Part shown: positions 25,692-40,188 of the stretch, piece after piece | Layout: each line of letters opens with the position of its first letter | How positions within the stretch are numbered: position 1 is the first letter of the stretch | Assembly: GCF_002688585.1 (NCBI RefSeq) | Contig: NZ_CP024034.1 | Location: forward strand, 735,501-799,500 | DNA length: 64,000 nucleotides | From: Candidatus Fonsibacter ubiquis | GTDB lineage: Bacteria; Pseudomonadota; Alphaproteobacteria; Pelagibacterales; Pelagibacteraceae | Reading direction: 5' to 3' | Made by a program: the position numbers and the translations under genes | Notes under the pieces: generated by a model | What the model saw: the letters and a program-made list of their open reading frames with translations, nothing else | Told to the model about the DNA's origin: nothing | The model's database searches: none

Positions 25692-27080
25692 ATGGCATCA
25701 AGAATTGAATCTGACAGTTTTGGTAAAATTAAAGTCCCAGCTGATAAATATTGGGGAGCCCAAACAGAACGTTCATTAAAATACTTCAAAATTGGAAAAA
25801 TATTAGTTCCGCTTGAAATAATAAGAGCTATTGCAATAATTAAGAAAGCAGCAGCTATTGTCAATTTTAAATCAAAGTCCTTAGATAAAAAAATTTCACA
25901 AGCAATTATAAAAGCCTCTGATGAAGTAATTAAAGGAAAATTTAATAATCATTTCCCACTTAAAGTTTGGCAAACGGGTTCTGGAACTCAAACTAATATG
26001 AATGTTAATGAAGTTATTTCTAATCGAGCAATAGAAATTTTAGGGGGAAAAATAGGATCAAAAAAACCTGTTCATCCAAATGATCACGTAAATAAATCTC
26101 AATCTACAAATGATACTTATCCAAGCGCTATTCATATAGCTGTTGCTATTGACGTAAAAAAAAGACTTCTTCCGACTCTGCAATTATTAGAGAGAGAATT
26201 AGCTGTTAAAGTAAAAAAATTTAAAAATATTGTTAAGATTGGAAGAACACACCTTCAAGATGCAACTCCATTAACTTTGGGACAACAATTTTCAGGCTAT
26301 CACATGCAAATTAAAAATTGCATTATGCGTATAGAGATTGCTTTAAAAGAAATGTATTTTCTTGCTCAAGGAGGCACTGCTGTTGGTACTGGTATTAATA
26401 CTAAAAAAGGTTTTGATAAAAAAATTGCATTAGAGATTAAAAAAATTACTAAACTACCCTTTAGAACTGCTCCAAATAAATTTGAAGCACTTGCAAGTCA
26501 TGAACCAATAGTAAATTTATCTGGCACATTTAACACGCTAGCTGTTGCATTGATGAAAATTTCAAATGATATAAGATTTCTTGGATCTGGACCAAGAGCT
26601 GGCTATGCAGAACTTATTCTTCCAGAAAATGAGCCAGGATCATCAATCATGCCTGGTAAAGTAAACCCAACACAGTGTGAGGCTGTTACAATGGTATGCA
26701 CCAGAGTTATTGGAAATCATACAACAATTACTATCGCTGCATCAAACGGACATTTTGAATTAAATGTATTTAAGCCTGTAATTGGTCACAGTATGATTCA
26801 ATCTATTGAATTACTTTCAGACTCAATTGAATGTTTCGTAAAATATTGCCTTAAAGGTATTAAAGCAGACACAAAAAGAATTTCTCAATTATTAAATAGC
26901 TCATTAATGTTAGTAACGGCTTTGGCTCCAAAAATTGGTTACGACAATGCTTCAATGATTGCAAAAAAAGCACACAAGAACGGAACTTCTTTAAAAGAGG
27001 AAGCTTTAAAAAGTGGGTTAGTTGATGAAAAAGAATACGATCAATTAATTAACCCAAGAAAAATGACACACCCAAATTAG
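25692..27080 (+). CDS. fumC: Class II fumarate hydratase
   Basis: This 462-residue FumC starts with [25 protein letters not shown] and has the catalytic His187 in [10 protein letters not shown] and the signature [11 protein letters not shown] at 316-326 with Ser318. It hydrates fumarate to malate in the TCA cycle and needs no iron, unlike class I. The stop overlaps the convergent AsmA-like gene by 4 bases. An aspartate ammonia-lyase reading is less likely because the N-terminus and the substrate loop match fumarase. Confidence 0.93.
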   Translation: MASRIESDSFGKIKVPADKYWGAQTERSLKYFKIGKILVPLEIIRAIAIIKKAAAIVNFKSKSLDKKISQAIIKASDEVIKGKFNNHFPLKVWQTGSGTQTNMNVNEVISNRAIEILGGKIGSKKPVHPNDHVNKSQSTNDTYPSAIHIAVAIDVKKRLLPTLQLLERELAVKVKKFKNIVKIGRTHLQDATPLTLGQQFSGYHMQIKNCIMRIEIALKEMYFLAQGGTAVGTGINTKKGFDKKIALEIKKITKLPFRTAPNKFEALASHEPIVNLSGTFNTLAVALMKISNDIRFLGSGPRAGYAELILPENEPGSSIMPGKVNPTQCEAVTMVCTRVIGNHTTITIAASNGHFELNVFKPVIGHSMIQSIELLSDSIECFVKYCLKGIKADTKRISQLLNSSLMLVTALAPKIGYDNASMIAKKAHKNGTSLKEEALKSGLVDEKEYDQLINPRKMTHPN

Positions 27081-28564
27081 AATAGAAAACTATAAACTCT
27101 TGGATCTAAAATATTCATAATATTTTTGTTTAAGCGTAGATTCATTTCTTCCTGAACTGTATTTAAATTTTTTTTGCTAAATTTTTTGTTATTATTTCCA
27201 ATAATTTCGTTCACCACTAGTCTTCCCTGTCTCATATTCAAATCCCCCTTCATTTTTCCAGAAAAACTATCATTTGGTAAAAGTGCAATCTTTTCCCTTG
27301 CACCATTTGTATTTTTATAAAAATTTTTAATATTTACGAGATCAATTTGCGAATTAAAAAAAAATATCGTTTCTCTATTCTGAGTAATAAAACGACCATT
27401 TATTTTTAAAAGATCATTAAATTTTGAAATCAAATTTAATTCTTTAATATTCACATCTCCACCTTCAACAACAATAATGGTGTTAGCATCAGAAAAAAGA
27501 TTATGATTTGTAATCAAATTTTTAAAATTTAATTTAAAAATACCATAAAAATCTTCGTGAATATTAAATAACTTATTATTCACTAAATAGTCTTTAAGAT
27601 CACTATTGGGTAATTTTTTAAAATTTGTATCTATGAAATTAAACTCGCTAACAAATGTGAGTCTAGGTTTAAAATCAATTTTAGCTGAACCTTCTCCTTT
27701 ATAAAGAAAAGAATTTACTAAAATATTTTTTAAATCTACATTTTCATCTCTTAGGTTAAAATTAAATTGCAAAGTTAAATTATTTAGACCAATTGTACTT
27801 AAAGTATTTGCAAATCTAATTTTCGCATTTCCTAAAAACTCATTTTTTAAAAAATTAATATCAGTTAGATCTGCATCAAAATAAAACTTTAGATCATTAG
27901 AATTTATTGATAAAGTGCCAATACTTTTATTTTTATTCCTTGACCCTTGAAAAGTACTTACAAAAGGTAAGTTAAAAAGACTTCCAGTCAAATTAAATTT
28001 ACTTAGATTTCCTTTGTCAAAAATAATGTCGCTATTTATATCACTTATCTCGATAAAATTTTTATTTGAAGAATATTTTAAATCTAAATTATGAATTCTA
28101 ATTAATTTAATATTTTTAATAGCATCAATGTTTTTGAAAAAGTTATCAAAATAATTATTTTCTAATTCAATAATTCCATCAACCAACTCAATATTGGTAA
28201 TATTAAAATTTCTAAAAACTATATTAAAAATATTTATAGGAAGCTTAATTTTGTAAATATTACCAATATAAACATCTTCTTTTTTATTATTTTCAAAAAT
28301 ATCAACCGAAAATAATTCAATGTGAGGTTTTAAAAACGGTTTATAAGAAATACTCTCATTAATTTTAATTTTAACAAAAAAATTCTCTTGAATTTTATTT
28401 TCTATCTCAGGTTTATATCGATTAAGATCTATAAAAAATGGTAATAAAAAAATAATAAATACTACAATAGCAAAAGCTACCATCGCTATGCTGTAGATTT
28501 TGTGATTATAAAATGACTTAAGAGAGTTTAATAAATTTAACGAGTTTAATTTCCTAAGAATCAT
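27077..28564 (-). CDS. AsmA-like inner membrane protein
   Basis: This 495-residue protein has one N-terminal transmembrane helix at about residues 25-46 followed by [18 protein letters not shown], which is the typical start of AsmA family proteins (AsmA, YhjG-like). The rest is long and rich in beta strands with NIxxIxL repeats, as expected for a periplasmic lipid-transport groove. AsmA proteins are thought to help move phospholipid between the two membranes. It has little sequence complexity beyond this, so the subfamily is open. It is divergent from the helicase gene across 45 bases. Confidence 0.75.
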   Translation of the reverse strand: MILRKLNSLNLLNSLKSFYNHKIYSIAMVAFAIVVFIIFLLPFFIDLNRYKPEIENKIQENFFVKIKINESISYKPFLKPHIELFSVDIFENNKKEDVYIGNIYKIKLPINIFNIVFRNFNITNIELVDGIIELENNYFDNFFKNIDAIKNIKLIRIHNLDLKYSSNKNFIEISDINSDIIFDKGNLSKFNLTGSLFNLPFVSTFQGSRNKNKSIGTLSINSNDLKFYFDADLTDINFLKNEFLGNAKIRFANTLSTIGLNNLTLQFNFNLRDENVDLKNILVNSFLYKGEGSAKIDFKPRLTFVSEFNFIDTNFKKLPNSDLKDYLVNNKLFNIHEDFYGIFKLNFKNLITNHNLFSDANTIIVVEGGDVNIKELNLISKFNDLLKINGRFITQNRETIFFFNSQIDLVNIKNFYKNTNGAREKIALLPNDSFSGKMKGDLNMRQGRLVVNEIIGNNNKKFSKKNLNTVQEEMNLRLNKNIMNILDPRVYSFLF

Positions 28565-28609
28565 TTAATTTTTGCTATATTATGTTAACTACTTGATCTA
28601 ATTGATTTT

Positions 28610-30842
28610 ATGAATTCTACTAGCCAAAATTACTTATTAAACCTTAATAATCAACAAAAAGAAGCTGTTATTCACTCAGATGGTCCTCTGTTAATTTTAG
28701 CAGGAGCAGGCTCGGGAAAGACTAAAGTTCTAACCACTCGAGTTGTTCATCTTATCGAGACAAAAAAATGCTGGGCCAATCAAATTCTTTGCGTAACTTT
28801 TACCAACAAAGCTGCAAATGAAATGCGGGAACGAATATTAAAACTTCTTAGCGCTCAATCTTCTTCTCTACCTTGGCTTGGAACCTTTCACTCTATTAGT
28901 AATAAGATCTTAAGACGTCATGCAGAAGCTGTTGGTTTAAAATCAAATTTCACGATTTTAGATACTCTTGATCAATTAAGGTTAATAAAAAATATAATTG
29001 AATCAGAAAACATTGATATAAAAAAAATACCACCAAAATTAGTAGCTGCTTTTATAGATGACTGGAAAAATAAAGGTCTCATTCCAAGTGAAGTTAAAGT
29101 TAATAATGAAAACTATATTAAAGATACAGCGTTAAAATTATATAGAATTTATCAGCAGCGATTAAAGATTATGAACTGCGTAGATTTTGGTGATCTAATC
29201 TTGCATTGTGTAACAATATTTAAAACTATGCCTGAGATACTAGAATTATATCATAATAATTTTAAATATATTCTTGTAGATGAATATCAGGATACAAACT
29301 TTATTCAAAATATTTGGTTAAATTTATTATCAAAAAAAAATAACAATTTATGCTGTGTAGGAGATGATGACCAATCTATCTATAGTTGGCGCGGTGCTGA
29401 AGTTAAAAATATTTTAAATTTTGATAAACTAAATGCAAATACAAAAGTTATAAAGTTAGAGCAAAATTACAGATCAACACAAAATATTTTAGATACTGCC
29501 TCTTCTTTAATTTCTAATAATGAAGATAGACTTGGTAAAAAACTATGGTCTGAAAATTCTAAAGGAGATTTGATAGAAGTGAATTGCTACAACAATGGAT
29601 ATGATGAAGCGATTGCCGTAGCAGATGAAATCGAAAAAAATATATCAAAAGAACATTCTCTTAATCAAGTATCCATACTAGTTCGAGCTGCTTTTCAAAC
29701 AAGAGAGTTTGAGGACCGATTTATAAAAATTAATTTACCTTATAGGGTTATTGGAGGATTAAAATTTTATGATCGTGCTGAAATAAAAGATGCTATTAGT
29801 TATATTAGAATTATTTACCAAGAAAATGATGATCTTGCTTTTGAAAGAATTATCAATACTCCAAAACGTGCAATTGGAGATGCTACTCTAAAAGAAATTC
29901 ATAAAATTGCTAAGGAGAAAAATATTAATTTAGAACAAGCGTCACTCATATATTGCGAACAAGAAAACTCAACCGGAAAAACTATTCTAAGTTTGAAAAA
30001 AATTATTACCGACATTCAGTTATGGAGAAAATTATCAAAAGAAATAACTCATTATGAACTAACGGAAAGAGTCTTGGATGAATCTGGCTATTCCCAAATG
30101 CTTATGAATGAGAAAACGCCAGAGGCTGACAGTAAATTAGAGAACTTAAAGGAATTAATATTATCAATGAAAAATTATAGTAGCCTTCAAGATTTTCTTG
30201 AAAATATCTCATTACAAACCTCAATAGATGAGGATTGGAAAGGTGAAAAAATAAATTTAATGACTATGCATGCCGCTAAAGGACTTGAATTTGATGTAGT
30301 TTTTTTGCCAGGCTGGGAAGAGGGATTGTTTCCTCACCAAAAATCAATTGATGAAAAAGGACATCAAGCAATAGAGGAGGAAAGAAGACTTGCTTACGTC
30401 GCAATAACTAGAGCAAAGAAGAAATTATTTATCTCTTTTGTAAACAATAGAAGAATTTATGGAGGTAAGAGAGATAGGGACATAGACTGGATGCCAACAC
30501 TTCCTTCTCGTTTTATTGAGGAACTTCCTAAAGACAATATCAACATTAAAAATCATTTTACAGAGTATCAGAAAAGTGATTTTGATTTTAATCAAGAGAT
30601 TGACTACGACAAACCATCGAGAAGTCCTGGCTGGGAAAGACTAAAACAAGCAAAAAAAAATATAAATAATTTTAATAAAATTAGCTACAGTAATAATAAT
30701 ACAATCTTTAAAGTTGGCGAAAGTGTAACTCATGATGATTTTGGCAATGGAAAAGTAATTCATATAGAAGATAATAAACTTATTATTATTTTTAAAAAAT
30801 ATGGGGAAAAAAAAATAATTGATAAATTTATAAAAAAAAGTA

Positions 30843-30850
<8 letters not shown>
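28610..30850 (+). CDS. UvrD/PcrA-type ATP-dependent DNA helicase
   Basis: This 746-residue superfamily 1 helicase starts LNNQQKEAVIHSDGP and has Walker A AGAGSGKT at residues 31-38, the ILVDEYQDTN Walker B region, VGDDDQSIYSWRGA, QNYRS and the motif V/VI pair TMHAAKGLEFDVVFLPGWEEGLFP and RRLAYVAITRAKKKL. The C-terminal DEFGxGKVI-like tail fits PcrA/UvrD. It unwinds DNA 3' to 5' in repair and replication restart. The last 8 bases overlap pepP on the same strand. UvrD and PcrA cannot be told apart safely here. Confidence 0.93.
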
Positions 30851-34604
<3,754 letters not shown>

Positions 34605-35429
34605 TTAATTGAGTATTTTTTTAAAACCATCTAGAAGAGATTTATCTTTTTTAGGTAAAGTTGTCTGATTTGTTGATACTAATAAATAACTTTTTTTATA
34701 CCACTCACTTGAATTAAAATTATAGCCTAAAATTGCTGCAGCTTTGCTAGCATCTTCTTCTAATCCTAATTTATGATAAATTTCAACCAGTCTATATAAA
34801 GCCTCTTCGATATAAATTGTAGTTTGATATTTATCTACAATTGTTTTTAATCTCCCGATAGCCGCTGCCCATTTTCGTTTATTCATATAATATCTTGCAA
34901 CGTACATCTCTTTTCCTGCCATCAAGTCATTCAGCAGATCTAATTTATATTTAGCGTCATCTGCATATTCAGTGTTTGGATAAGTATTTATTAAAGATTT
35001 AAATTGATTTATTGCTTTAACAGTTTTTTCTTGATCTTTTGAAAATTCACTAACTTCCTCAAAGTAACAAACGCCTTTTAAATATTCTACGTAAACTCTC
35101 TCAGGATTACTTGGATAAAATTTTACATATCGTTCGAGTATAGACAGTGTATCTGAACAGCGATTTGCCTCATAATAAACATATGCCATCATTAATAAAG
35201 ATTTTGGAGCCCACTCAGTGTAGGAATAATCTTTTTCTACCATTTTAAATTTTTCGATTGCTCCTTCAGCGTTACCATTATTAAAATCATCCATAGCAAA
35301 GCCCCATAACTTTGGCAGACTAATTTTCTCTTTAGGTGGCGGAACTAAGGGCTTATCGTTTGATGATGAACAGCTTAAAATAAGTAAAAAAACTAATAAA
35401 ATTGAAAATATTCTTTTTAGTTTAAACAT
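34605..35429 (-). CDS. bamD: Outer membrane assembly lipoprotein BamD
   Basis: This 274-residue lipoprotein has a signal peptide ending in the lipobox ILSC (Cys20), then TPR-like helices with the GNAEGAIEKFKMVEKDYSYTEWAPKSLLMMAYVYYE and YVEYLKGVCYFEE blocks typical of BamD/YfiO. It is anchored in the inner face of the outer membrane and works with BamA to insert beta-barrel proteins. It lies between lpxC (49 bases upstream) and ligA. Length and motifs fit the alphaproteobacterial form. Confidence 0.92.
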   Translation of the reverse strand: MFKLKRIFSILLVFLLILSCSSSNDKPLVPPPKEKISLPKLWGFAMDDFNNGNAEGAIEKFKMVEKDYSYTEWAPKSLLMMAYVYYEANRCSDTLSILERYVKFYPSNPERVYVEYLKGVCYFEEVSEFSKDQEKTVKAINQFKSLINTYPNTEYADDAKYKLDLLNDLMAGKEMYVARYYMNKRKWAAAIGRLKTIVDKYQTTIYIEEALYRLVEIYHKLGLEEDASKAAAILGYNFNSSEWYKKSYLLVSTNQTTLPKKDKSLLDGFKKILN

Positions 35430-35478
35430 TAAAATTAAAAGTTTTATTATTTCTTTTAATTAAGTTTTATCACTAAAA

Positions 35479-36396
35479 CTATAAATTCACTACAAGTTGA
35501 TTTGATAAATAAGAACTAACAGGCGATAAATTTTTTGATTTCAGAGAAGTTAAATTCCAGGAGCTTTTATTTTTTATTAAGGCTTCTAATAGTTTACGTG
35601 TCATATCATGGCCTCCTTGATAACAGTTTACTTTTCCAATAAGAGAGTAACCCGCTAAATATAAATCACCTATACAGTCTAGAATTTTATGTCTCACAAA
35701 TTCATCTTTATGTCTTAATCCATCTTGATTTAAAACTTTATCTTCAGAAACAACAATTGCGTTGTCTAAAGAACCACCTTTTGCAAGTCCCATCTTAAAT
35801 ATATTTTCAAGATCTTTTTGTAGGCAAAATGTTCTAGAGTCATAAACTTCCATAAATCCATTTTTTTCTAAATCTATTTTTTTACTTTGTTTTTTAATAA
35901 CGCGATCATGAAAATCAATTTCATAATCAATTTCTAATTTATTTTTATTTGTCGGTTCAATTGAAATTGATTTTTCTTTTTCTTTAACAATAATTTTTTT
36001 TAAAATTTTAATATATTTCTTCTCGCAGCTTTGAACCGTAATTCCAGAATCTTGAATAGCAATCACAAACTCTTTTGAACTTCCATCTAAAATCGGCAAC
36101 TCCTGTCCATCAACCTCGACTATTGCGTTATCAATGCCCATTCCTGATAAAGCGGACATTAAATGCTCAATAGTAGAAACTGAAACATATTTATTAGAAA
36201 TAGTTGTGCACAATTTTGCTGGCAAGGCATTACTAATATGGGCTTTGATAATTTTTTCTTTACCTTTGTAATCCGTTCTTACAAAATTTATTCCAGAATT
36301 AGGCGATGATGGCTTAATTAAAAGATTAGCAACTAATCCGCTATGCAAACCTATGCCTTTAAAATTGATTTTTGACTTTAAAGTCTTTTGATACAT
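35479..36396 (-). CDS. lpxC: UDP-3-O-acyl-N-acetylglucosamine deacetylase
   Basis: This 305-residue protein begins KTLKSKINFKGIGLHSG and has the LpxC zinc and catalytic motifs STIEHLMSALSGMGIDNA, ILDGSSKEF and RHKILDCIGDLYLAGYSLIG, with the final His in YQGGHDMTRK. It carries out the committed step of lipid A synthesis, so the organism makes lipopolysaccharide. It follows ftsA with a 65-base gap, while ftsZ, which normally lies between them, is at the other end of the cluster. Confidence 0.96.
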   Translation of the reverse strand: MYQKTLKSKINFKGIGLHSGLVANLLIKPSSPNSGINFVRTDYKGKEKIIKAHISNALPAKLCTTISNKYVSVSTIEHLMSALSGMGIDNAIVEVDGQELPILDGSSKEFVIAIQDSGITVQSCEKKYIKILKKIIVKEKEKSISIEPTNKNKLEIDYEIDFHDRVIKKQSKKIDLEKNGFMEVYDSRTFCLQKDLENIFKMGLAKGGSLDNAIVVSEDKVLNQDGLRHKDEFVRHKILDCIGDLYLAGYSLIGKVNCYQGGHDMTRKLLEALIKNKSSWNLTSLKSKNLSPVSSYLSNQLVVNL

Positions 36397-36461
36397 AATT
36401 ACGATGCATCAAATATTTAGTAAAATTCATGACAATAGCTAATCACCTTTTGTTACGATTT

Positions 36462-37694
36462 CTACTTTTGAAAAATTGATAAAATTCTTGAGAAAAAGCC
36501 AGTATTTTTAAATTTAATTGGCAGTGCTTCTGAGGGAAGCCCATAAAAATAATTTTTAACCATTCCATAACAAACAAGAAAATCTTGTGATAAATTATTA
36601 ACTAAGTTCTGATCTTCATGTTTTTTTTGTAAAATAAGTTCCGTTCTTGGTGAAAAATATTTTTTTATTAAATTTATTAGACCAACTAAATTAGATCCTC
36701 TACCTGAAATATAAATTTTTTTACTTTTTATATCTATTAAACTATAAGATTTAATTTTTTTGTAAATTAATTGCAAAATTTCTTCAATTCTGGAATTAAT
36801 AATAGTATTAACCAACGTTTTAGAAATCTTTCTAAAATCATCATCTGGAAATAAATGCACTGGTAAATATTCAATCTTATCTTTAATATTATCATTTAAT
36901 ACGCACTCCCCACTTTCAACTTTAATTCTTTCTGCTACATCCATTTTAATATCTAAGACTTTAGCTAAATCTTTTGAGATCTGATTTGAACCATAAGGAA
37001 TAACACCAATATATGTGAGTGTACTATTTTCAAGGATAGCAAAACTTGTTTTGTCTTTGCCAAAATCTATACAAATGAAATCTTCATTTAAGTCCTCTAA
37101 AGTTACAAAAGATAAAGCTAAAGCATATGTGCCAAAAACATAATTTTCCACTGACAATTCGCAAGAATTTATAATATTTTTCAAATTATTAATTGCTGTG
37201 TGATCTGCTAAAACAGCATGAACATCTACTGAAAATGTATTTGCCTTAAAACCAACAGGATTTTCAACATTTATTTTTTTATCGATCTTATAATTAGATG
37301 TAAAAATATGTAAAATTCCCTTGTCTTTATTATTCTTGATGATTTCATCTACAGCGATATGAATCAAACCCTGAATATCTTTCTCGTTTTCTACCTGATC
37401 GCCCTGTACACTTTTATATTCTGTTAATAAATTACTAAAAATATTTTCAAATTCTGCGTTTACAATAATATTTTCTAAAGAAATATTAGCCTGTTTTTCA
37501 GCGATTTCTAGACATTCACGAACAGCTAAATTTGCATCATGAAAATTCGTGACTAATCCTTTATCAATTCCTTTTGATGCAACAATAGATTTTCCTAAAA
37601 TTTCAATTTTATTATTTTTTAATTTTGTAATTAGGCACTTTATTTTTGAAGAACCAATATCAATTGAGGCAATTAATTCTTTTTTTTGATTCAT
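36462..37694 (-). CDS. ftsA: Cell division protein FtsA
   Basis: This 410-residue actin-like protein has the phosphate-1 motif ASIDIGSSKIKCLI at the N-terminus, DFICIDFGKDKTSFAIL as the second, the SHS2 domain between, and a C-terminal amphipathic stretch (NTGFFSRILSIFQK) for membrane attachment. FtsA tethers FtsZ to the membrane. Some ATPase motif positions differ from the usual DLGGGTT, reading DFGKDKT. It starts 3 bases after ftsQ. ftsZ does not follow it, an exception to the usual order. Confidence 0.92.
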   Translation of the reverse strand: MNQKKELIASIDIGSSKIKCLITKLKNNKIEILGKSIVASKGIDKGLVTNFHDANLAVRECLEIAEKQANISLENIIVNAEFENIFSNLLTEYKSVQGDQVENEKDIQGLIHIAVDEIIKNNKDKGILHIFTSNYKIDKKINVENPVGFKANTFSVDVHAVLADHTAINNLKNIINSCELSVENYVFGTYALALSFVTLEDLNEDFICIDFGKDKTSFAILENSTLTYIGVIPYGSNQISKDLAKVLDIKMDVAERIKVESGECVLNDNIKDKIEYLPVHLFPDDDFRKISKTLVNTIINSRIEEILQLIYKKIKSYSLIDIKSKKIYISGRGSNLVGLINLIKKYFSPRTELILQKKHEDQNLVNNLSQDFLVCYGMVKNYFYGLPSEALPIKFKNTGFFSRILSIFQK

Positions 37695-37697
37695 TAT

Positions 37698-38366
37698 TTA
37701 TTTAATAAATATTTTATTCTTAAGTCTTAAATCTACATAAGTATATTTTTCATCTTTTGACTGAATAAGTAATTTAGTTAAATTACTAATCTGTTGATTG
37801 TAATCATGTCTACCAAGCATAATTTTTTTATTACCTTTTAAAAATAAGTCCCATCTATCTGAATTTATAAACTCAAAACTAGTAATGTTTGATAAGTCAA
37901 AATTATTATTATTTAAGGCCTTATAAAGCTCTCTTAAATCCTCAATATTAAAATTTCCTTTTGCAGTTATTAGATTAGAAAGATTATTTGAATTATATTT
38001 TTCTATTAATGTAAATTCCTTGGTGATTATTAAATTATTATTACCTTTTCTCCAAATTATAAAAGGTTCATGCTCAACCACTTCTATATTAATTGTTGAT
38101 GGAAATTTTTTATAAATATTTACAAAGTATATCCACTCATTTTGTCTAATAATTTCATTCAACTTTTTATCATCGATGCTTAAGATGCTAGAGTTAACTA
38201 AAATATTAAATTGCTTTTTAAGTTTTTCTAGATCAGTGTTTTTTGAGCCAGAAACATGAACTGTCTTAATGATAAAAAAACCAAGTTTTAATAAAGGTAG
38301 CTCAGGATTAAATGTTGTTAGAAAAATAAGTAATGCGAGAAAAATATATCTCTTTGTTTTGTTCAT
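37698..38366 (-). CDS. ftsQ: Cell division protein FtsQ
   Basis: This 222-residue bitopic protein has one N-terminal hydrophobic helix (residues about 5-30), then a POTRA-type region with the VKTVHVSGSKNTDLEKLKKQF block, then the FtsQ beta domain. It links FtsK/FtsA-side early proteins to FtsL and FtsB. It overlaps ddl by 4 bases and is 3 bases from ftsA, fitting its usual place in the cluster. Sequence identity alone would be weak, so context supports the call. Confidence 0.9.
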   Translation of the reverse strand: MNKTKRYIFLALLIFLTTFNPELPLLKLGFFIIKTVHVSGSKNTDLEKLKKQFNILVNSSILSIDDKKLNEIIRQNEWIYFVNIYKKFPSTINIEVVEHEPFIIWRKGNNNLIITKEFTLIEKYNSNNLSNLITAKGNFNIEDLRELYKALNNNNFDLSNITSFEFINSDRWDLFLKGNKKIMLGRHDYNQQISNLTKLLIQSKDEKYTYVDLRLKNKIFIK

Positions 38367-39283
38367 CTATTAATAGAAGCATCATTAATTATCCATTTAA
38401 CTAATTCATTAAAAGATATTCCATAATAATTGGCAATCTCTGGAACCAATGATAAACTTGTCATACCTGGTTGTGTATTTACTTCAAGAATATAAATTTT
38501 ATTAATTTTTTCAGTCTCATTGTATCTAAAGTCTGATCTTGTTATTCCCCTACAACCTAAAATATTGTGGGCCTGCAAAGCCATGTCTAAAATTTTTTTA
38601 TAATCAGTTTCATTTATTTTTACAGGAATAATATGTTTTGTATTAGCTTTGGCTGAATATTTGGCCTCGTAATCGTAAAATGATCTTGTTGGCACAATCT
38701 CTATCGCCCCTAAAGCCTTAGAGCCCATTACCGCAACCTGTACTTCTCTACCTGGGATGTATTTTTCTAGAATTAATAATTTATATTTTTTTAATAAAGA
38801 AATTACTATTTCTTCATCAGATTTTTTAGGTTTAGTAAAAATAGAAACCCCCACACTTGACCCTTCATTATTTGGTTTAATAACGCAAGGATAGCCAATA
38901 TTTGAATTTTTGAAATCTTGCAAACTTGTAACCACTAGGTAATCTGGAGATCTAATTTTAGCACTCTTAAAAATTTTTTTTGAAATTAGTTTATCCATGG
39001 CAATTGCTGAAGATAAGATTCCAGAATGAGTATAGGGTATTTTTAAATGTTCTAATAAACCCTGAATAGAACCATCCTCACCAAATCTTCCATGCAGAGC
39101 ATTAAAGACTTTATCTGGTTTATTTTTAATTAACTTTTCAATAAAATTATCTTTTGCATCTAAACTGGTCACATCAAACCCAATTTCTGCAAGTGCTCTT
39201 GCGCAGGCTTTTCCACTATCTAAGCTAACGTCTCTTTCGGCTGAAGTTCCGCCCATTAAAACTGTAACTTTTTCTCTTTTCAT
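38363..39283 (-). CDS. ddl: D-alanine-D-alanine ligase
   Basis: This 306-residue ATP-grasp ligase starts VTVLMGGTSAERDVSLDSG and has ALHGRFGEDGSIQGLLEHLKIPYTHS, the PCVIKPNNEGSSVGV block and the C-terminal EVNTQPGMTSLSLVPE. It makes the D-Ala-D-Ala dipeptide for peptidoglycan. Overlaps of 4 bases with ftsQ and with murB place it firmly in the dcw operon. Confidence 0.96.
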   Translation of the reverse strand: MKREKVTVLMGGTSAERDVSLDSGKACARALAEIGFDVTSLDAKDNFIEKLIKNKPDKVFNALHGRFGEDGSIQGLLEHLKIPYTHSGILSSAIAMDKLISKKIFKSAKIRSPDYLVVTSLQDFKNSNIGYPCVIKPNNEGSSVGVSIFTKPKKSDEEIVISLLKKYKLLILEKYIPGREVQVAVMGSKALGAIEIVPTRSFYDYEAKYSAKANTKHIIPVKINETDYKKILDMALQAHNILGCRGITRSDFRYNETEKINKIYILEVNTQPGMTSLSLVPEIANYYGISFNELVKWIINDASINR

Positions 39284-40188
39284 TTTTTTCCTACAACTTC
39301 TAATTCAAGTTCTAAGTTTATATTAGTTTTTTTAAAAACTTGTTGTTTTATATTTTCAATTAGATTTTCAGCGTCTTCTGAAGTTGCTCCATCTAAATTT
39401 TCTAAAAAATTACAATGTAATTTAGATAGTTTAATCCCACCAACTCGTAAATCAGCGCAACCAGACTCTTTAATTAATTCCCAAGCTTTTTTATCTGAAT
39501 CCCTTGGATTTTTAAAAGTACTGCCCCCTGTTTTAATTTTCTGCGGTTGTTCAAAGTCTTTTTTATTTTTTAAATTTCTCATTATTTCAATAACTTTCTC
39601 TTTTTTTAGAAAAGATCCTTTCATTTCAATATTAGTTATAATTTGATTTTTTGTGAGTGAGCTTTTTCTATAAGAAAAATTAATATCTTTGTTATTTATA
39701 ATTTTAATTTCTCCATTCATGTCAATGACTGAGATACTCAGCACAATTTTTGATATATCGCTTCCATAACAACCTGAATTCATAACAATCCCGCCTGCAA
39801 TTGTTCCTGGAATACAATATAAAAATTCAAAACCAGTTAAATTATTATTAGCTGCAGTTTCTGCTAAAAGTGTTTTTTGCGTTGCTGGACCACAATTTAT
39901 GATTTCATTATTAATTTTTATATAATCAAAATTTTTTCCAAATTTTATAACCACTCCTTCAAAACCTTTGTCTCTGATCAATAAATTTGAGCCAGATCCA
40001 ATTACAATAATTGGAAAATGTTGATTATTATTTCTTAAAAAAATTTGCAAATCATTTAAATCTTTTGGTTTAAAAAAAAAATTTGCTTTTCCTCCAATTC
40101 CAAGCCAATTAGATTTGGATAAATCAAAATTTTCTCTTAACTCTCCTTGAAGATTTTTTTTAAGTTGTGAATAAAAATTAATGCTCAT
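39280..40188 (-). CDS. murB: UDP-N-acetylenolpyruvoylglucosamine reductase
   Basis: This 302-residue flavoprotein has the IGSGSNLLIRD FAD-binding loop, GFEFLYCIPGTIAGGIVMNSGCYG, the GGSTFKNP catalytic region with Ser and the late SKLHCNFLEN. It reduces enolpyruvyl-UDP-GlcNAc to UDP-MurNAc with NADPH. It overlaps murC by 11 bases and ddl by 4. Standard length for the type without the extra C-terminal loop (type II-like). Confidence 0.95.
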   Translation of the reverse strand: MSINFYSQLKKNLQGELRENFDLSKSNWLGIGGKANFFFKPKDLNDLQIFLRNNNQHFPIIVIGSGSNLLIRDKGFEGVVIKFGKNFDYIKINNEIINCGPATQKTLLAETAANNNLTGFEFLYCIPGTIAGGIVMNSGCYGSDISKIVLSISVIDMNGEIKIINNKDINFSYRKSSLTKNQIITNIEMKGSFLKKEKVIEIMRNLKNKKDFEQPQKIKTGGSTFKNPRDSDKKAWELIKESGCADLRVGGIKLSKLHCNFLENLDGATSEDAENLIENIKQQVFKKTNINLELELEVVGKK